From Hydrogenothermaceae bacterium (GTDB lineage Bacteria > Aquificota > Aquificia > Aquificales > Hydrogenothermaceae): a DNA stretch of 8,251 nt. Position 1 is the stretch's first letter. Each line of letters starts with the position of its first letter. The DNA lies in assembly GCA_026984355.1 (NCBI GenBank), contig JALSSG010000212.1, positions 1-8,251 of the forward strand. The letters run 5' to 3'. Positions 1-6,567 of the stretch are shown in pieces. A program made the translations under genes and the position numbers. The notes under the pieces are model-generated. The model made no database searches and was not told where the DNA came from. It saw only the letters and a program-made list of their open reading frames with translations.

Positions 1-702
1 TAAAGGTGTTTCTGGAGATTTTTCTTTTACTTTTTCAGCTATTTTTCCAATTTGGGTATATTTCCCAGTAGCAAAAACAACAGCTTTTCCTTTTCCCCTT
101 ACAACTATAGTGCCTTTAAAAACTATATTTTTTCTTTTATAAATAGGTGTATCCTCGGGCAAAACAACATCTGCTTCTTTTTCCACCGGAATAGATTCTC
201 CAGTAAGAACAGACTCATCAACTAAAAGACCTTGACTTTCAAAAAGTCTTGCATCAGCAGGAACTATATCCCCTTCTCTAAGTAATATCACATCTCCAAC
301 TACAACCTCAGAGACAGGAATTTCTATTTGCTTTCCTTCTCTTATAACTACTGCTTTTGTTTCAGTTAGTTTCTTTAAAGCTTCAAGAGAGGTTTTTGCT
401 TTTAATTCCTGTATAAAGCCAATGATACCGTTAACAAAAACTATCCCGAAAATAATGCCAGAATCTAAATAATCTCCCATAAATAATGTAATAATTGCAG
501 CTGTAATTAATATATAAACAAGAGGATTATTAAATTGGCGAATAAATATCAAAAAATTGCTTTCTTTTTCTTCTTCAAGCTGATTTTTTCCATAAATCTC
601 AAGTCTTCTTTTAGCTTCCTGTAAAGAGATACCATCTATAGAAGTCTGTAGTACTTCAAATAACTGTGATACAGGAACAGAATGAGGTTTTTCAATTTCC
701 AA
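1..702 (-). CDS. P2-type cation-transporting ATPase, N-terminal part (cut by window edge)
   Basis: This is the first 234 codons of an integral-membrane P-type ATPase, which pumps cations using ATP through a phospho-aspartate intermediate. I translated the reverse strand directly. Residues about 5-60 form the Cation_ATPase_N domain (PHSVPVSQLF, then EAKRRLEIYGKNQL). Two hydrophobic segments follow at about 60-75 and 82-99. The actuator domain comes next, with VPAD at 147-150 and the dephosphorylation motif TGES at 167-170 inside DESVLTGES. The DKTGT phosphorylation site lies beyond the window, so activity cannot be judged. The N-domain and FIQELKAKTSLEALKKL resemble the PacL/PMR1 Ca2+ (or Mn2+) pump group more than heavy-metal P1B pumps, and no CxxC metal-binding domain is present. 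The start is taken as TTG at 702: AAAGGG lies 8 nt upstream, the protein then begins in family style (MEIEKPHS), and there is no ATG before residue 75. Family assignment is firm; the transported ion is not. Confidence 0.93.
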   Translation of the reverse strand, partial: MEIEKPHSVPVSQLFEVLQTSIDGISLQEAKRRLEIYGKNQLEEEKESNFLIFIRQFNNPLVYILITAAIITLFMGDYLDSGIIFGIVFVNGIIGFIQELKAKTSLEALKKLTETKAVVIREGKQIEIPVSEVVVGDVILLREGDIVPADARLFESQGLLVDESVLTGESIPVEKEADVVLPEDTPIYKRKNIVFKGTIVVRGKGKAVVFATGKYTQIGKIAEKVKEKSPETPL

Positions 703-710
703 TTTTTTTA

Positions 711-718
711 CCCTTTTT
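711..718 (-). promoter_or_regulatory. Ribosome binding site deciding the TTG start of the cation ATPase
   Basis: On the minus strand AAAAAGGG is followed by 8 nt and then TTG at 702-700. The reading frame is open upstream to a stop near 747, but it contains no other ATG, GTG or TTG start with comparable spacing. The protein start it gives matches the usual N-terminus of the family. Confidence 0.6.
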
Positions 719-722
719 AAGT

Positions 723-751
723 TTAAAATTAAAGCTTTATATAGTTATAAT
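723..751 (+). promoter_or_regulatory. Putative sigma-70-type promoter of the ligase-ggt-thiL-M28 operon
   Basis: TATAAT at 746-751 is a perfect -10 match. With a 17-bp spacer the -35 box is TTAAAA at 723-728 (4 of 6 bases). A transcript would start near 758, leaving a leader of about 14 nt that contains AAAAAGG (757-763), 8 nt before the ATG at 772. The region is very AT-rich, so chance matches are likely. On the other strand TATAAA at 741-736 could serve the ATPase gene, but it has no good -35. Confidence 0.45.
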
Positions 752-771
752 TTTGTAAAAAGGTTTTTTCA

Positions 772-1866
772 ATGGATGAAATACTAAGTTTTAAAAATTC
801 AAAACCATTTACAGTAGGAGTAGAATTAGAAATATTTTTAGCTGATAAAGAAAGTTTTTATCCATCAAACAGCTCAAAGATTATACAGGAAAACATACCA
901 CAGGAACTAAAACCATATGTGCAAAAAGAATTACTTCAATTTATGATTGAGGTTATAACACCTGTGTGTTCCTCTCCAGAGGAGATAAGAGAAAATTTAA
1001 AATCAATATTAAATCCTCTAAAAAAAATAGCTGATGAGCATGGATTTTTCTATTATGCAGCTGGAACCCATCCCTATGCTTACCACAGGAAAATAGCAAT
1101 TACAGAAGATGAAAGATACAAAAGATTTCTTGAAGAATTTCAAATAGTTCTAAGACATTTTATAATCTGCGGACTACATATACACGTAGGTTTTCCTGAT
1201 AGAGAAATGGCAGTAAAAGCTTACAATATGACTATAAATTATCTACCTTTATTCCTTGCATTATCAACAAGCTCACCTTTCTTTGATAAAGAATTTACAG
1301 GACTGCATTCGTACAGAACAAAAGTTTTTGAACAACTTCCAAGAGCCGGAATTCCAGAATATTTTGATAATTACAATCATTTCTCTGAACTTATACTTAC
1401 ACTAAAACAAAACAATATAATTAATACAATAAATGATGTATGGTGGGACATAAGAATTCAGCCTAAATTTGGAACGATAGAACTTAGAATATGTGATGCT
1501 GTAAACGACCTTAGAAGAATAGAACTTATAACAACCCTTTTTCAAGCTCTTTGTTTTTATGCGCAGGACACTTACCATGATAAAATTTTTCATCAAATAA
1601 TCAAACAAAATAAATGGAACGCTGTAAGATATTCAATAGATGGAGATTTTTTATTCAAATATGGAAAAACATCTATTAGAAATGCTCTTATGGACTTAGT
1701 TTATATTATTGAAAAAAGAGGTATATTTAAAGAGTTAAAAACCCAGTCTGAAGTAAAATATTTAAAAGACCTTATTCTTAGAGAAACCATATCCTCAAGA
1801 ATGATAAAAGAATTTCAAAAATCAAAAAGTTACAAAAAAGCTATGAAATACGGAGTTTTAGATTGA
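772..1866 (+). CDS. GCS2/YbdK-family carboxylate-amine ligase (glutamate-cysteine ligase-like)
   Basis: A 364-residue cytosolic enzyme of the GCS2 family. Members join a carboxylate, usually the gamma-carboxyl of glutamate, to an amine such as cysteine, using ATP. Family motifs appear in order: TVGVELE (14-20, ligand glutamates), GLHIHVG (134-140), LSTSSPF (164-170), SYR (180-182), LPRAGIP (189-195), WWDIR (224-228), TIELRICD (235-242) and a C-terminal KWNAVRYSIDG (281-291). Length fits the YbdK/GCS2 group (about 370 aa), not the longer proteobacterial GshA. The ATG at 772 has AAAAAGG 8 nt upstream and starts just before the conserved core. It is the first gene of a plus-strand operon and its stop overlaps the TTG start of the next gene. 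I see no gshB in the window, so whether the product is gamma-glutamylcysteine or another gamma-glutamyl amide is open; YbdK proteins have only weak Glu-Cys ligase activity. Family is sure, substrate is not. Confidence 0.9.
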   Translation: MDEILSFKNSKPFTVGVELEIFLADKESFYPSNSSKIIQENIPQELKPYVQKELLQFMIEVITPVCSSPEEIRENLKSILNPLKKIADEHGFFYYAAGTHPYAYHRKIAITEDERYKRFLEEFQIVLRHFIICGLHIHVGFPDREMAVKAYNMTINYLPLFLALSTSSPFFDKEFTGLHSYRTKVFEQLPRAGIPEYFDNYNHFSELILTLKQNNIINTINDVWWDIRIQPKFGTIELRICDAVNDLRRIELITTLFQALCFYAQDTYHDKIFHQIIKQNKWNAVRYSIDGDFLFKYGKTSIRNALMDLVYIIEKRGIFKELKTQSEVKYLKDLILRETISSRMIKEFQKSKSYKKAMKYGVLD

Positions 1867-1872
1867 AAGGAG
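1852..1872 (+). promoter_or_regulatory. Ribosome binding signals around the TTG start of ggt
   Basis: GGAG at 1852-1855 lies 7 nt before TTG 1863 and is the likely working site. A stronger AAAGGAG at 1866-1872 lies inside codons 2-4, too late for this start. No in-frame ATG, GTG or TTG follows it at useful distance; the nearest GTG, at 1885, is out of frame. The TTG start keeps the conserved first strand of the family, so I keep it. Confidence 0.5.
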
Positions 1873-3371
1873 TAATATCAGCAGGTGATAGATTAACAGC
1901 ACAGGCAGGAGCTACCATACTAAAAGTCGGTGGAAATGCTTTTGACGCTGTAGTAAGTGCTGTTTTAGTCTCAGCACTTGCAGAACCTGCATTAACAAGT
2001 TTAGGTGGTGGTGGATTTTTACTTGCATACCCTTCTCAAAAAGAACCTATACTATATGATTTTTTTGTTGACGTACCACCTAAGAGAATTGAAAATCCAG
2101 ATTTTTATCCTATATATGTGGACTTTGGAGATACAATCCAAGAATTTCACATAGGATATGGTTCTATAGCAGTTCCCGGAATTGTAGCAGGATTATACAG
2201 AGTCCATCAAGAATTTGGAAGGCTTCCACTTGAAGAAGTTATAAAACCTGCTGTAAAACTTGCTACAGAAGGCTTTTATTTATCAAAACTACAGGCTGAC
2301 TTTGTAAAGCTTTTAAAACCAATATTTACAGCAACAAAAGAAGCAAGAAAAATATACACAAAAGATGGAAAACTTATAGATGAACATACAAAGCAGAAAA
2401 TTCCTGAATATGCAAACTTTCTAAAAGAATTTGCAAAAAAAGGTGCATGGATTTTTTATGAAGGAGAAATATCAGACACTATAGATAAAATATCAACAGA
2501 AAATAGAGGATTAATTAGAAAAAAAGACCTGTCAAAATATAACGTTATTGAAAGAAAACCTTTAACGTTTACTTTTAAAGATTACACCATTTTAACAAAT
2601 CCTCCACCATCATCAGGTGGTATACTGATAAACTTTACCTTGAAACTAATAGAAGATGTAAACTTAGAAAGTTATGGCTCAATAACACATATAAAAACTC
2701 TAATAGAAGCACTAAACACTACTCAGATTTTTAGAAAAGAACATTTAGACCAGAAATTACCTTTTGAAGATATTCACATAGATGAACAGATTTTAGAGCA
2801 ATTCAAAAAAACACTTTACAGCAGACTAAACCTGTGGGGAAATACTACTCATATATCCATAATTGATGAAGATAATAATGCAGTAAGCATTACTACCACA
2901 AATGGAGAAGGGTCAGGAGTTGTAATTCCTGATACGGGAATTATGCTTAATAACATGCTTGGAGAAGAAGACCTGAATCCAAAAGGATTTTTCAAATGGC
3001 CTGCATACATAAGACTTCCTTCTATGATGTCTCCTACAATCGTACTAAAAGATAAAGAGCCTGTATTTATTCTCGGTAGTGCTGGAAGCAATAGAATAAG
3101 AAGTGCGATAGTTCAGACAATTTTAAACTATCTTGTATTTAAAATGGATGTAAACCAAGCTGTAAATAGTCCAAGATTACACTCAGAAAATGATACTGTG
3201 TATTTTGAACCAGGCTTTAGTGAAGAAATCATTAAAATAACTAAAAAAATATATAAAGTTGTTCAGTTTCGCCAAAAAAGTTTATTTTTTGGTGGTGTTC
3301 AGGCAGTAAACAATAAATTTGAAGGTGCTGGAGATTGTAGAAGAGGAGGTTATGTTATAAAGGTATCATGA
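1863..3371 (+). CDS. ggt: Gamma-glutamyltranspeptidase-family protein, divergent substrate site
   Basis: A 502-residue Ntn-hydrolase of the GGT family, which cleaves itself before a Thr that becomes the nucleophile and then breaks gamma-glutamyl bonds. The family N-terminus (AGATILKVGGNAFDAV, then EPALTSLGGGGFLL) begins at once with no signal peptide, so the protein should be cytoplasmic, unlike the periplasmic E. coli enzyme. The predicted cleavage is before T328 in NTTHISIID, giving subunits of 327 and 175 residues. T346 matches the second Thr of the E. coli T391/T409 pair, and MSPT plus GSAGSNRI match later core motifs. Oddities: where E. coli has DFREMAP, with R114 holding the substrate alpha-carboxylate, this protein has DFFVDVP (66-72), so that Arg is Phe. 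E. coli Q430 and D433 align with Met and Glu in NNMLGEE. The start is TTG at 1863, overlapping the previous stop (TTGA), with GGAG 7 nt upstream. The family is sure; a classic glutathione substrate is doubtful. Confidence 0.9.
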   Translation: MKGVISAGDRLTAQAGATILKVGGNAFDAVVSAVLVSALAEPALTSLGGGGFLLAYPSQKEPILYDFFVDVPPKRIENPDFYPIYVDFGDTIQEFHIGYGSIAVPGIVAGLYRVHQEFGRLPLEEVIKPAVKLATEGFYLSKLQADFVKLLKPIFTATKEARKIYTKDGKLIDEHTKQKIPEYANFLKEFAKKGAWIFYEGEISDTIDKISTENRGLIRKKDLSKYNVIERKPLTFTFKDYTILTNPPPSSGGILINFTLKLIEDVNLESYGSITHIKTLIEALNTTQIFRKEHLDQKLPFEDIHIDEQILEQFKKTLYSRLNLWGNTTHISIIDEDNNAVSITTTNGEGSGVVIPDTGIMLNNMLGEEDLNPKGFFKWPAYIRLPSMMSPTIVLKDKEPVFILGSAGSNRIRSAIVQTILNYLVFKMDVNQAVNSPRLHSENDTVYFEPGFSEEIIKITKKIYKVVQFRQKSLFFGGVQAVNNKFEGAGDCRRGGYVIKVS

Positions 3372-4315
3372 AATTAAATCAGATTGGAGAATTTAAACTT
3401 ATAGAAAAACTAGTTAGCCTATTACCAATAGATGACAAAGATGTAGTTGTAGGTTTTGGTGATGATTGTGCATGTATCAATGTTAATGGAAAACTTCTTC
3501 TTTTTACCAACGATATACAGGTAGAAAATAGACACTTTATTAAAGAACTTCAAAAACCAGAAAATATAGGATGGAAATTAATATCTGTAAATGTAAGTGA
3601 TGTTTTAGCTTGTGGTGGTATTCCTCGATGGGCTCAAATATCTTTAGGTTTACCAAAGAACTTAGAGTATTCCTTCATAGAAGAAGTATATATAGGAATA
3701 AAAAAAGCACTTGATTATTATGGTTTTTACATAACAGGAGGCAATGTATCCTCTTCTAATGAGATTATATTAGACCTTTTTTTAGTAGGAGAAACAGAAA
3801 AATTCTTATCAAGAAAAGATGCACAGGAAGGTGATTATATTTATATAAATGGTTTTACAGGTTTAGCAAGAGCAGGACTAGAACTTTTGCTTATGGAAAA
3901 AAAAGAATACGAAGATTTTGAAAAAGAATTAATACAGGCTTTTACTAAACCTACAGTAGATTTAAGTTTAAAAAGCTTACTCCAAAAAAATGCAAAAGCC
4001 TGTATAGATATAAGTGATGGCCTTGTAGCAGACTTAGGACATATAAGTAAACAAAGTGATAAAAAGATAGTTCTTTTTAAAGAAAAACTTCCAGTAAATA
4101 CAAATCTAAAAAAATACTGTGAAAAATACAGCAAAGATATTTATGACTATATTCTATATGGAGGAGAGGACTACATAATAGCATTTAGCTGTGATAAAGA
4201 ATTAAAACATAAAAACATATATAAAATTGGCAAAGTGGAACAGGGAAAAGGAATTTATTTAAAGGAAGATAAAAAAATAACAAAATTAAAAGTAAAAGGT
4301 TTTGAACATTTATAA
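3368..4315 (+). CDS. thiL: Thiamine-monophosphate kinase
   Basis: ThiL phosphorylates thiamine monophosphate with ATP to give thiamine pyrophosphate, the last step of cofactor synthesis, in the cytosol. The 315-residue protein has typical length and the family motifs in order: GEFKLI (7-12), GFGDDCA (29-35, Mg-nucleotide binding), a divergent form of the substrate loop ending in HF (56-57), NVSDVLACGG (75-84), GGN (124-126), DISDGL (214-219) and YGGEDY (264-269). The ATG overlaps the ggt stop as ATGA (3368-3371), implying translational coupling; AAAGG sits only 4 nt before it. No other thi gene is present, so ThiL here is an orphan member of an operon otherwise about peptide or amide bonds. 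An A8 run at 3897-3904 lies in frame and does not break the gene. Assignment is firm. Confidence 0.95.
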   Translation: MKLNQIGEFKLIEKLVSLLPIDDKDVVVGFGDDCACINVNGKLLLFTNDIQVENRHFIKELQKPENIGWKLISVNVSDVLACGGIPRWAQISLGLPKNLEYSFIEEVYIGIKKALDYYGFYITGGNVSSSNEIILDLFLVGETEKFLSRKDAQEGDYIYINGFTGLARAGLELLLMEKKEYEDFEKELIQAFTKPTVDLSLKSLLQKNAKACIDISDGLVADLGHISKQSDKKIVLFKEKLPVNTNLKKYCEKYSKDIYDYILYGGEDYIIAFSCDKELKHKNIYKIGKVEQGKGIYLKEDKKITKLKVKGFEHL

Positions 4316-4316
4316 G

Positions 4317-5267
4317 ATGAGTTTACTAATAGCTGTAGCAGTTATTATTTTTTCTCTATTATTTATTATGATAAACCCTGTTTTTACAAAAAGAAAAAAT
4401 TCTCTATCAATTAATGTATCAAAAGAAAATCTTTATAAACACATTGAATTTCTTACATCCTTAGAACCTCCAAGAAATGCCTTTTATATAGAAGCTTTAG
4501 AAAAATCGTCTCAGTATATATATAGCTACTTTAAAAATTTTTGTGATAAAACTTACTTTCAAGAATTTCTTGTAGATGGCAAAAAATACAAAAATGTAAT
4601 ATGTGAATTTGGTAAAGGAACTAAAACAATAGTTATAGGAGCACATTACGATGTTTGCTGTGAACAACCAGGAGCTGATGACAATGCAAGTGGTGTAGCA
4701 GGTCTTTTAGAACTTGCAAGACTTATTTGTGAAAATAAACCGAAGCTAAACCACAAAATCCAGCTTGTTGCCTATACATTAGAAGAACCTCCTTATTTTG
4801 CTACAAACAGTATGGGAAGTTACATTCATGCAGAGGATTTATACAAGAAAAAAGAAAATATAAAGTTTATGGTTAGTCTTGAAATGATAGGATATTTTAG
4901 TGATATTAAAAACTCACAAAAATTTCCCCTAAAACTACTAAAGCTTTTCTATCCAGACAAAGGAAATTTTATAGGTATTGTTGGAAGACCTTCTGACTGG
5001 ATTATAACAAGACATATAAAAAAACATATGAAAAGATGCTCTGATATAGATGTTCGTTCAATTAATATTCCTAATATTATTCCAGGTGTAGATTATTCAG
5101 ACCACAGAAATTACTGGAAATTTGGATATAAAGCTGTAATGATTACAGATACAGCCTTTTATAGAAACCCAAACTATCACCAAAAAACAGACACGATAGA
5201 CACATTAGATTTTGAAAAAATGGCAGAAATTATAAAAGGTATATATTGTGCAGTTATAAACTCTTAG
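4317..5267 (+). CDS. Membrane-anchored M28-family zinc peptidase
   Basis: A 316-residue di-zinc peptidase of family M28 (Iap/aminopeptidase Y group). Residues 1-22 are an uncleaved-looking hydrophobic anchor, followed by the basic TKRK, so the catalytic domain probably lies outside the cytoplasmic membrane. If positively charged residues instead stay inside, the topology would flip. The metal and catalytic set is complete: H110 and D112 in AHYD, D121 in GADDNASG, E156 and E157 in TLEEPPYF, E189 in SLEMIGY, and H288 in YHQKTDT; SDH at 261-263 also fits the fold. The ATG at 4317 lies 1 nt after the thiL stop. A TTG at 4302 would add MNIYK and overlap thiL, but AAAAGG then sits only 2 nt away, so I prefer ATG. 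The exact substrate cannot be read; an aminopeptidase or dipeptidase is most likely. It is the last gene of the operon and its stop overlaps the stop of the opposing operon. Confidence 0.87.
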   Translation: MSLLIAVAVIIFSLLFIMINPVFTKRKNSLSINVSKENLYKHIEFLTSLEPPRNAFYIEALEKSSQYIYSYFKNFCDKTYFQEFLVDGKKYKNVICEFGKGTKTIVIGAHYDVCCEQPGADDNASGVAGLLELARLICENKPKLNHKIQLVAYTLEEPPYFATNSMGSYIHAEDLYKKKENIKFMVSLEMIGYFSDIKNSQKFPLKLLKLFYPDKGNFIGIVGRPSDWIITRHIKKHMKRCSDIDVRSINIPNIIPGVDYSDHRNYWKFGYKAVMITDTAFYRNPNYHQKTDTIDTLDFEKMAEIIKGIYCAVINS

Positions 5268-5548
5268 GAAATTTTCTTTGTTCTAAAAACTCTCTTTAAT
5301 TCTCCATTGTCATTAATTATCTCAAGTTCAAATATATCTTCTATTGTATGAAGCTCTACTACATTATATTTAGCACATAAAACCTGAACTGCCTTTGTTA
5401 TATCATCCTTAGAGAATTTATCAGTTTCCCAGTAAGTAGCAAAAATAAGATTATCATCTTTATCATGTATAGCAAGTCTTATCTCATCAACAACATCTAA
5501 GTTTGGGTCTCCATGCATAGTTAAGGTAGCATAAAGCTGTTTTTCCAT
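5264..5548 (-). CDS. Unrecognised small protein, 94 aa
   Basis: I do not recognise this protein. It is soluble, rich in Asp and Glu, with no signal peptide, membrane segment or Cys-His motif. The pattern suggests a compact alpha/beta fold: a strand at about 3-11 (KQLYATLTM), a helix or strand at 18-28, a strand LIFATYWE at 34-41, a helix KDDITKAVQVLCAKY (47-61) and a final pair FELEII / LKRVFRT. It is the last gene of the minus-strand operon, 5 bp after the 147-aa gene. A good AAGGAG (5563-5558) lies 9 nt before its ATG, partly inside the upstream coding end, so it is very likely translated. Its stop overlaps the M28 stop on the other strand. A lineage-restricted protein is possible; no function is offered. 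Confidence 0.75.
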   Translation of the reverse strand: MEKQLYATLTMHGDPNLDVVDEIRLAIHDKDDNLIFATYWETDKFSKDDITKAVQVLCAKYNVVELHTIEDIFELEIINDNGELKRVFRTKKIS

Positions 5549-5553
5549 CTTTT

Positions 5554-5997
5554 TTAACTCCTTATTAAATCTTTTATAGATAAAATTTCTAAAATACCTT
5601 TTAGGAAGCTATCTTTTGTTCTTAATTTATATCCATTTTCATCTTTTATAACAGAAATAAAATCATATTTTTCATTAACAACTTTCATAATTTCACCAAA
5701 ATTATCCTTATCTAAATTATACTCAAACCAGTTAGAAATAAACTTCAAGCTAAAATCCTTATAAACTGCTGTCAAACCATCATCTTCCACAAATTCAATA
5801 GAAAAAAATATATTATTAAACATAACTCCAATAATCACTTTATCTTTTTCTAAAGTAGAAATACCACTTATATAAACTGGTTTTCCCTTGAAGCTAAAAT
5901 GAACTTCATCATGTAGCTGAACCATTTCATTTTGAAGCTCTATCATTAAAGAAAATGAATTGCCCAGTCTGTTATATATGAGATTTTGAACAATCAT
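5554..5997 (-). CDS. Unrecognised protein, 147 aa, coupled to cyclophilin
   Basis: I do not recognise this protein. The first 90 residues alternate short hydrophobic stretches with charged turns (VHFSFKGKPVYIS, KVIIGVMFNNIFFSIEFV, LKFISNWFEY), as in a beta-sandwich or barrel such as a PilZ-like or ligand-binding domain, though I see no PilZ motif (RxxxR, D/NxSxxG). The last 50 residues look helical (FGEIMKVVNEKY, FLKGILEILSIKDLI). There is no signal peptide or long membrane segment. The ATG overlaps the cyclophilin stop as ATGA (5997-5994), a sign of translational coupling, and the next gene follows after 5 bp. It is therefore a real member of the minus-strand operon, but its role is unknown. 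Confidence 0.75.
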   Translation of the reverse strand: MIVQNLIYNRLGNSFSLMIELQNEMVQLHDEVHFSFKGKPVYISGISTLEKDKVIIGVMFNNIFFSIEFVEDDGLTAVYKDFSLKFISNWFEYNLDKDNFGEIMKVVNEKYDFISVIKDENGYKLRTKDSFLKGILEILSIKDLIRS

Positions 5998-6521
5998 TTT
6001 ATCCTTTTTACCTCAAGCATTTTAACAGGTGCTATAGGAACATCTTTAAAACCTTTTATGGTTCTAGTTGGAATTCTTGCTATTTTTTCTACTACACTCA
6101 TGCCTTCTATAACTTTTCCGAAAACAGCATATCCATAACCTTCTGGTGTTTCATTTTGGTGGTCTAACTGATAGTTTTCTGAAAGATTAATAAAAAACTG
6201 AGATGTTGCACTATCAATATTTGTAGTTCTTGCCATAGCAACAGTTCCTCTTGTATTTTTCAAACCATTTGTAGCCTCATTTTTTATAGGAGGATACTTT
6301 GGAACTTTATAATTAAGATTTTCATCAAAACCACCACCTTGAACTACAAAATTAGGAATTACTCTATGAAAAATAAGACCATTGTAAAATCCATCATCTA
6401 CATACCTTAAAAAATTTTCAACTGTTATTGGAGCTTTGTCAGGAAAAAGCTCTATATAAAAAGTTCCAAGGTTTGTTTTTATTTCAACAACAGGATTATC
6501 AGTAAAAAATCTCTTTTCCAT
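5994..6521 (-). CDS. Cyclophilin-type peptidyl-prolyl cis-trans isomerase
   Basis: A 175-residue single-domain cyclophilin that speeds cis-trans isomerisation at proline during folding. Motifs: FHRVIPNFVVQGG (51-63, with catalytic Arg53), NTRGTVAMART (89-99), SATSQFFIN (104-112), and YAVFGKVIEGM (131-141). The bacterial insert NYQLDHQNETPEGYGYAVFG replaces the region that holds Trp121 in human CypA, as in E. coli PpiA and PpiB. There is no signal peptide (it starts MEKRFFTDNP), so it should be cytoplasmic, despite the PpiA-like length. AGGAG at 6530-6526 sits 4 nt before the ATG, slightly close. It lies third in the minus-strand operon, 46 bp after the ROK kinase gene, and overlaps the 147-aa gene by 4 bp. 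Family is firm; PpiA or PpiB naming is not meaningful here. Confidence 0.95.
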   Translation of the reverse strand: MEKRFFTDNPVVEIKTNLGTFYIELFPDKAPITVENFLRYVDDGFYNGLIFHRVIPNFVVQGGGFDENLNYKVPKYPPIKNEATNGLKNTRGTVAMARTTNIDSATSQFFINLSENYQLDHQNETPEGYGYAVFGKVIEGMSVVEKIARIPTRTIKGFKDVPIAPVKMLEVKRIK

Positions 6522-6567
6522 AACTCTCCTACAAATTCCAAAATTTAATTTCTATAAAATTTATCAT
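6522..6567 (-). other. 46-bp gap inside the minus-strand operon
   Basis: This is the largest gap in the five-gene operon. It holds the cyclophilin ribosome binding site (6530-6526) and otherwise very AT-rich sequence. I see no GC-rich hairpin with a T tract, so no terminator separates the ROK kinase from the cyclophilin. A separate weak promoter for the last three genes cannot be excluded. Confidence 0.4.

Noticed and set aside
1402..1608. Open minus-strand frame of 68 codons inside the ligase gene
   Set aside because: It is antisense to a well-conserved coding region (WWDIR and TIELRICD motifs), has a low-complexity Tyr/Ile/Lys-rich product and no recognisable domain.
2849..3091. Open minus-strand frame of 80 codons inside ggt
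   Set aside because: It mirrors the conserved small subunit of the GGT protein and shows no domain or operon partner of its own.
3897..3904. Run of eight A in thiL as a possible slippage site
   Set aside because: The frame is intact on both sides (MEKKEYEDF), the ThiL motifs continue downstream, and A runs are common in this composition.
3841..4134. Open minus-strand frame of 97 codons inside thiL
   Set aside because: It is the reverse of the ThiL coding sequence, with a Ser/Phe-rich product typical of antisense frames in AT-rich DNA.
4302..4316. TTG 4302 as start of the M28 peptidase
   Set aside because: The AAAAGG is only 2 nt away and the extra MNIYK adds nothing to the anchor; ATG 4317 directly after the thiL stop is more likely, though not proven.
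5268..5300. Intrinsic terminator between the converging operons
   Set aside because: Only a short AT-only palindrome (GAAATTTTC) is visible, with no GC stem or T tract.
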